A stretch of DNA of 10,416 nt from an uncultured Bacteroidota bacterium (GTDB lineage: Bacteria > Bacteroidota > Bacteroidia > Chitinophagales > Saprospiraceae): positions 1 to 10,416 of the forward strand of contig CALEYM010000492.1 of the NCBI GenBank assembly GCA_937926185.1, written 5' to 3'. The notes beneath the pieces were generated by a model. That model made no database searches and was not told the DNA's origin. It worked only from the letters and a program-made list of their open reading frames with translations. Below are positions 6,478 through 10,416 of this stretch, piece after piece. The position numbers were made by a program, and so were the translations under genes. Every line of letters begins with the position of its first letter. The stretch's first letter is position 1.

Positions 6478-9400
6478 TCAGGCAATTTCAAAATCTACTC
6501 CCACGACCCCGTACCCGACCCCCCGGCTGCCCGGCGTGGCGGGGGTTACAATTTCGGCGTACAGCAGGATTTTGTGTTCCGGATTGGAGACCCACACCGT
6601 ATCGGGCGAAGGCAGTTGGAGCGGGGCAAATACATCCGCGGTTTCCTGAATCTCTTTGGCGCCCAGTTTCAGGGCGGAAACGAAGTCCACATACGGCCGG
6701 CTTTCGATAAAAGCGAGTACCTGTACGGGATAGATATCGCCGCCGAAACGTATCTCCGCGCCGGCGTCGAAAGCCCAGGGAGAGAGGTATTCGGCGAGTT
6801 CATCGGAAAGTCGCCGGCGGTAGTAACCGGGATCGCGGCCGGCATGGAACTGCACGGTGGCTTCCACCTTAAGTTCCACGAAACGCGCGTTGCGCGCGCG
6901 GTACTGTGCCGGTATGGGCGCGCGCGCCTGAAGCCATCGCGCGATTTCCTGCAGGCGGGCCTGGGGAAAACGCGGCTGGAAGGGGTCCATGGGCAGCCGG
7001 TTGCGCAGATCGGGGATGACGATCACGTCAGCCTGGCCGGGCAAGGCGCCGGACTGCCAACCAGCGGGAAGGCATTTTACCTTGTACACGTCCGGGAAAG
7101 CTTGTAATACGAGTCGTTCGATATCCCAGGCGGTGAGGGCGCGTTGTTTATGGCGCAGGCGCTCGCTTACCCGCGTGTAAAAACGGGTGTCGGATTCCGG
7201 AGTGCGACCGCCCAGGGAGCTGTAAGGTTGCCGGACGGCCCTTATTTCGGGCCGGCGCTGCGCCAGGCCGCCGACGGTGCCGGGCGGCAATGATTGGCCG
7301 GGGTCGTCGGCGCTGCCCTCATCCATCACGCGCTCGGCAGCCACGGCCTGGGTCTGCACGTCGATCAGATCGCACACGCTGCGCCGGTAAAAATCTACCG
7401 AGGCGCGCAACCAGTACAGGCCGGTTGGCATTTCCGGGTTTTGATCGCTCGCGTCTTCCGGCAGGTTAAAACGGATGATGCCGCTGCGGTTGAGGCCGTC
7501 GGTATCGTCGCCGACGATGAGCGGGGTAGGGCTTCGTTCGCCGGGTATGGGTAGCCAGCCGGTGGCGGCAAGATACTGCCAGCGCAAAGGACGCCGTTCG
7601 GCGCCGGGATCGGCGGTGCCTTCGGCTACCTGGAACAACAAACTGACTACGGAAGGTACATCCACGTCCTGAAGACCGATGTACAGGGCGCCTTCGCCGG
7701 GCAGGGGGGGAAGCAGGGGGAAAGGGCCGGCCGCTTCTTTTTCCGGCAGGGAAGGGCCGAAGGGATTGAGGTGGAAAAAACGGTACTGCTCCTCCAAACC
7801 GACCGGCTCGTTTTTTATGGTCTCATAATTCAGGGTGAATGATTTTACTTTTGGCGTATAGGGTGGCTTTAACCTGGGAGAATCCTCTGTCGCCACTGCC
7901 GTTTTTAAAAGATATTCGTCATGCCTGAAATCGGTATTAAGATTCATAATAACCTGGTAAGCAGTTTGCAATTTGGATACATCCGTTTCTTGCAATTCAA
8001 CCGCGGTATCTGTCCCGGTGGGAAATAATCCGAGCGATCCGGAAATTTTATTTAGATTGCCATACGCATCCGCCGTTTCGACGGATACCGTAAAGGAAGC
8101 GTCTGATAATACATTGCCGTTTGCCGTAATTGTTTGGGTGCTGCTATCAACTTGAAAATGTTCATATCTTTCATTCCAGTTAGCCGGTTTTCCCATCCAA
8201 TCAAATTGCAGTTCCAACTTGCTGAGCGGTTTATTCAACACTTCGGTATTTGCCCAACGGAACCGGCTTCCCACTCTCGGATGCACTCCGAAGGGTTCAA
8301 ATGGCCTTTTCACATCCACTTCGCCTTCATCGTTCCACGCCGCCTCCGGCATAAGCCCGGTTACGCCGACGGAAAGCGTCGCTTTTTGGATCATCCAAGC
8401 GCTCATCACCGCCCATGCGGCCATCGCGGCCCGGGTGGTATCGACGGTTTTGACATCTTGTTTCCGGCAAATTTTTAGCACGGGCACGGGATAGGTTGTA
8501 CGGAAAAAATCGGGGTGAGGCGCGGTCACGGCGGGTTGGTCGGCCCGTAGCTGGAGGGTAATAACGATTTCTTTTAAATCCGCATCCCAGTTAGCAGATT
8601 GCCAGGTAGCGTCAATACCCAAGGGGTCTTTTTCATTGCTCAGCCGGTAATCGAAGTGATTTTTCAGCAGTTCGCTCGGGTTGTCGACTATATTCTCCGG
8701 ATCGGAAAAATTGATTTTGAGGGTAATTGAGCGCGCGCCGCCGGCCAGCCACAACAGCGGTGACTGTATGGCGAACCCGATCTGCGCGGATTCGAAGGGC
8801 GCCGGCTCGCCGGCATCGCCGGATACTTTTTGACCGAAGGCGCTCCAGCGCGGGTGGTTTTCGCCGGGCCGGCCAGTGCGCAGCAGGCGGGCGTCGGCGG
8901 CGCTGAACAGGCCATAGTGGGTCATTTCACCAAGGTACATCGGCACATCGTTTTTACGCCGGATGGCTTCCGCCACGATTTGAAACAATTGATCAAGTTC
9001 TACCGCGGTGGCCTCCCGCGATGCGCCCGGCTTGGTTTTTTGCACAATATCCCAAATCGTGATAAAATCGCGGGGATTCATAAAAAACTGCTCCCGGATG
9101 TATTGTTGCGCCCCGGCGTCTTCTTTAGCGGCGCCGGCATACAGGGCAGCCAGGGTTCCGGCGGTATTTTCAGCGCCATCAAAACGGGGTATGCTGCCGG
9201 AACCGAACAATTGTTCGAATATTTTTTCGAAAACAGCCGTTATTTTTTCGAAATCCGCCGGCAGCTGAAAGAGTTGTTTCAACGCGCCAGTTTCACGTTG
9301 CAGGGTTGTTTTTCGTTGGGCGCGTTTCAGCAGTTCGACGATTTGAGCGGTTTGGGCAGCTACCAGGGGCGCGCTTCCGCCCCAGATTGTCAGTAATGAC

Positions 9401-10416
9401 AAAGCTTCTTCAGCATTCAGTTGGAAATACCGTTCGAGAGCAAGCACTTTGTTCCAGTACTCCGACACGTTGCCAATGCCGGAAAGCCCCGTACTGGTTT
9501 GATGGAATACCGGTTTAACGGCGGCTTGATTCAGCCGTTGGGAAACATCATTGGCGCCGGTTCGCCAGTTCAGAAAAGCGGGGGGCGTGTTACCTTTGAA
9601 TTTTTCCTGAATGGCTGTTCGGGCCGCTTTCATCAGCAAGGCATTCAACCGTTTCCAATCTTCCTGCACCGATTGAAACAGGCGCATCATGGCCATAAAC
9701 CGGTGCATGTTGGAAAAATGTAGATGCGTTATTATTTTTTTCTGAAGTTCAGTCAGCTCCGGCGTTAATTGAGCATCCGGTTCCGCGATGTAGCCGAGAT
9801 CTACTATGCGCTCGTACAGGTCTTGCACGTGGCGTATGCCCTGAAAGTTCGCGGTGAAGGTATTCGGAGATGCAGCAGGGAAGGGCGGCGTTCCGGTTGC
9901 CCATTCAAAATTTTGTATAAAGTCCCAGTTATTCGCCATGAGAGCGGAGGTCGGCCTCGAGTCGGCAGGCCGGGTTTCCCAGGCTTCCCGCAGGTAAAAA
10001 TTGATCCCTATTACACCGGCATCTTCGGAAAAATAAGCGTTATGCACCTTGCCCTCTATTTTTTCTTTCAGGGCCATAAAACGGCGTAATTCGCCCAAAC
10101 TCAAAAACAGTTGTTTTTGAGAGAATTGCAGAAAGGCGACCAAAGTCGTCGTAAAAAAATTATCCATCCCGGTATAGCCCAGGTCAAGGTCTGTGGGTAA
10201 TTCGTAATTCTTCGCGGGATCGCCGATCGCCACTGTTAAAAAACGGCCGTTTTTGATATTTTCCGGGTCGGCGATCAGTTCTTCGAAAGACCGGTACCGG
10301 CGATCCTGAAAAAACACCTTCAGCGCGGCCACTTTGGCCCGGCCCACGACGATTTCTTCTGTAGTTTTGAACAGGCGGTTGCGGCCTTCGGGTGTTTTGC
10401 CGGCGAGCAGCAGCGT
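6478..10416 (-). CDS. Baseplate J/gp47-like protein of a contractile injection system (Afp11-type wedge protein), N-terminus outside window
   Basis: This is a large structural protein of the baseplate wedge, which surrounds the spike and triggers sheath contraction. The frame is open to the right edge with no stop, so 1312 residues are visible and the true start is upstream. The in-frame GTG at 10347 is only residue 24 of the visible part and is not a convincing start, because readable sequence (LLLAGKTPEGRNRLF) precedes it. Visible residues 1-520 are mostly helical and I cannot assign them to a domain. Residues about 680-870 carry the core typical of long eCIS J proteins (KRPFEPFGVHPRVGSRF, later PPYTPKVKSFTLNYE). 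Residues about 1064-1312 hold the baseplate J/gp47 signature (GRTPESDTRFYTRV, then RALTAWDIERLVLQAFPDV). There is no signal peptide or credible membrane segment. It ends in TGA, 43 bases before the favoured start of the fibre gene. The J family assignment is firm. The Afp11 equivalence is an inference from gene order. Confidence 0.9.
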   Translation of the reverse strand, partial: TLLLAGKTPEGRNRLFKTTEEIVVGRAKVAALKVFFQDRRYRSFEELIADPENIKNGRFLTVAIGDPAKNYELPTDLDLGYTGMDNFFTTTLVAFLQFSQKQLFLSLGELRRFMALKEKIEGKVHNAYFSEDAGVIGINFYLREAWETRPADSRPTSALMANNWDFIQNFEWATGTPPFPAASPNTFTANFQGIRHVQDLYERIVDLGYIAEPDAQLTPELTELQKKIITHLHFSNMHRFMAMMRLFQSVQEDWKRLNALLMKAARTAIQEKFKGNTPPAFLNWRTGANDVSQRLNQAAVKPVFHQTSTGLSGIGNVSEYWNKVLALERYFQLNAEEALSLLTIWGGSAPLVAAQTAQIVELLKRAQRKTTLQRETGALKQLFQLPADFEKITAVFEKIFEQLFGSGSIPRFDGAENTAGTLAALYAGAAKEDAGAQQYIREQFFMNPRDFITIWDIVQKTKPGASREATAVELDQLFQIVAEAIRRKNDVPMYLGEMTHYGLFSAADARLLRTGRPGENHPRWSAFGQKVSGDAGEPAPFESAQIGFAIQSPLLWLAGGARSITLKINFSDPENIVDNPSELLKNHFDYRLSNEKDPLGIDATWQSANWDADLKEIVITLQLRADQPAVTAPHPDFFRTTYPVPVLKICRKQDVKTVDTTRAAMAAWAVMSAWMIQKATLSVGVTGLMPEAAWNDEGEVDVKRPFEPFGVHPRVGSRFRWANTEVLNKPLSKLELQFDWMGKPANWNERYEHFQVDSSTQTITANGNVLSDASFTVSVETADAYGNLNKISGSLGLFPTGTDTAVELQETDVSKLQTAYQVIMNLNTDFRHDEYLLKTAVATEDSPRLKPPYTPKVKSFTLNYETIKNEPVGLEEQYRFFHLNPFGPSLPEKEAAGPFPLLPPLPGEGALYIGLQDVDVPSVVSLLFQVAEGTADPGAERRPLRWQYLAATGWLPIPGERSPTPLIVGDDTDGLNRSGIIRFNLPEDASDQNPEMPTGLYWLRASVDFYRRSVCDLIDVQTQAVAAERVMDEGSADDPGQSLPPGTVGGLAQRRPEIRAVRQPYSSLGGRTPESDTRFYTRVSERLRHKQRALTAWDIERLVLQAFPDVYKVKCLPAGWQSGALPGQADVIVIPDLRNRLPMDPFQPRFPQARLQEIARWLQARAPIPAQYRARNARFVELKVEATVQFHAGRDPGYYRRRLSDELAEYLSPWAFDAGAEIRFGGDIYPVQVLAFIESRPYVDFVSALKLGAKEIQETADVFAPLQLPSPDTVWVSNPEHKILLYAEIVTPATPGSRGVGYGVVGVDFEIA
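6481..7227 (-). other. Baseplate J/gp47 domain region of the first gene
   Basis: The segment starts at PYSSLGGRTPESD and runs to the end of the protein. The stretch G-R-T-P-E-S-D followed by R-V-S-E-R-L-R and then R-A-L-T-A-W-D-I-E is the usual baseplate J pattern, in which an acidic PE-D turn precedes the LR helix and an RA(V/L)T..D.E helix. A later IESRPYVDFVSALKL segment resembles the wedge-contacting end of gp6/J proteins. The tail VWVSNPEHKILLYAEIV is like the short C-terminal strand seen in eCIS J proteins. Boundaries are approximate. Confidence 0.8.

Noticed and set aside
6435..6491. Upstream ATG at 6491 as the fibre start
   Set aside because: It overlaps the J gene and adds a KNKN-rich stretch unlike fibre N-termini. 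The ATG at 6434 has an A-rich leader and a typical fibre start. Not fully excluded.
6890..6932. GCGCGCG runs as a Z-DNA-like or regulatory repeat
   Set aside because: They encode Arg-Ala repeats (RARAPIPAQYRARNARF) in the J domain and are explained by codon choice in GC-rich DNA.
8370..8500. Hydrophobic Ala/Met/Trp-rich segment (AAMAAWAVMSAWMIQ) as a membrane helix
   Set aside because: It is short and followed directly by the conserved core strand of the J protein, so an internal amphipathic helix is more likely.
1..10416. Ordinary prophage or type VI secretion cluster
   Set aside because: The tape measure is of the CIS_TMP type and the baseplate proteins are eCIS-like. No head, portal, terminase, lysis, integrase or TssJLM-like gene is present. 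The flanks would settle it.
1..10416. CRISPR array, tRNA, rRNA or insertion sequence
   Set aside because: No direct repeat-spacer pattern, RNA gene signature, transposase or terminal inverted repeats were seen. Nearly all bases are coding.

Overview
This window holds four genes, all read from the minus strand and tightly packed. They form the baseplate-to-tape-measure part of a contractile injection system. The best fit is an extracellular contractile injection system (eCIS, the phage-tail-like group of Afp, PVC, MAC and AlgoCIS) of the type found in Bacteroidota. I infer the organism from protein style (CIS_TMP-type tape measure protein, long baseplate J protein with a PFEPFG...VGSRF core) and from start codons preceded by A-rich stretches instead of Shine-Dalgarno motifs. 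The DNA is fairly GC-rich (hand-counted 60-base rows often 60-70 %), which suggests a higher-GC Bacteroidota lineage such as Saprospiria or Chitinophagia. The species cannot be told from the window.

Layout in transcription order, from high to low coordinates. (1) 10416-6478: very large baseplate J/gp47-like protein whose reading frame is open through the right edge, so its N-terminus lies outside. (2) 6434-4977: trimeric-fibre-like protein with three GN(I/V)G(I/V)G-type repeats and a C-terminal region resembling the Peptidase_G2 self-cleaving domain of phage tailspikes. (3) 4964-1509: second baseplate protein with an N-terminal FNAHDPGVTLLEAL motif, four degenerate tandem beta-type modules and a very basic tail. 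(4) 1512-58: CIS tape measure protein, whose ATG overlaps the stop of gene 3 in an ATGA. A 57-base non-coding strip at the left edge carries a perfect 7-bp inverted repeat.

How they would work together, from knowledge of the family: genes 1 and 3 build the baseplate wedges around the spike, gene 2 would be a surface-binding fibre on the baseplate, and gene 4 sets tube length during assembly. Tube, sheath, LysM adaptor, spike, gp25 and PAAR genes are expected to the right of the window. The AAA ATPase, cap and effector genes are expected to the left or elsewhere. None of these is visible here.

The parts least like a textbook eCIS are the fibre gene placed between the two baseplate genes, its probable self-cleaving C-terminus, its low-GC body joined to a GC-rich 3' end, and the four-module extension of the second baseplate protein. 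There is no gene-free stretch longer than 57 bases. I saw no tRNA, rRNA, CRISPR array, insertion sequence or promoter.
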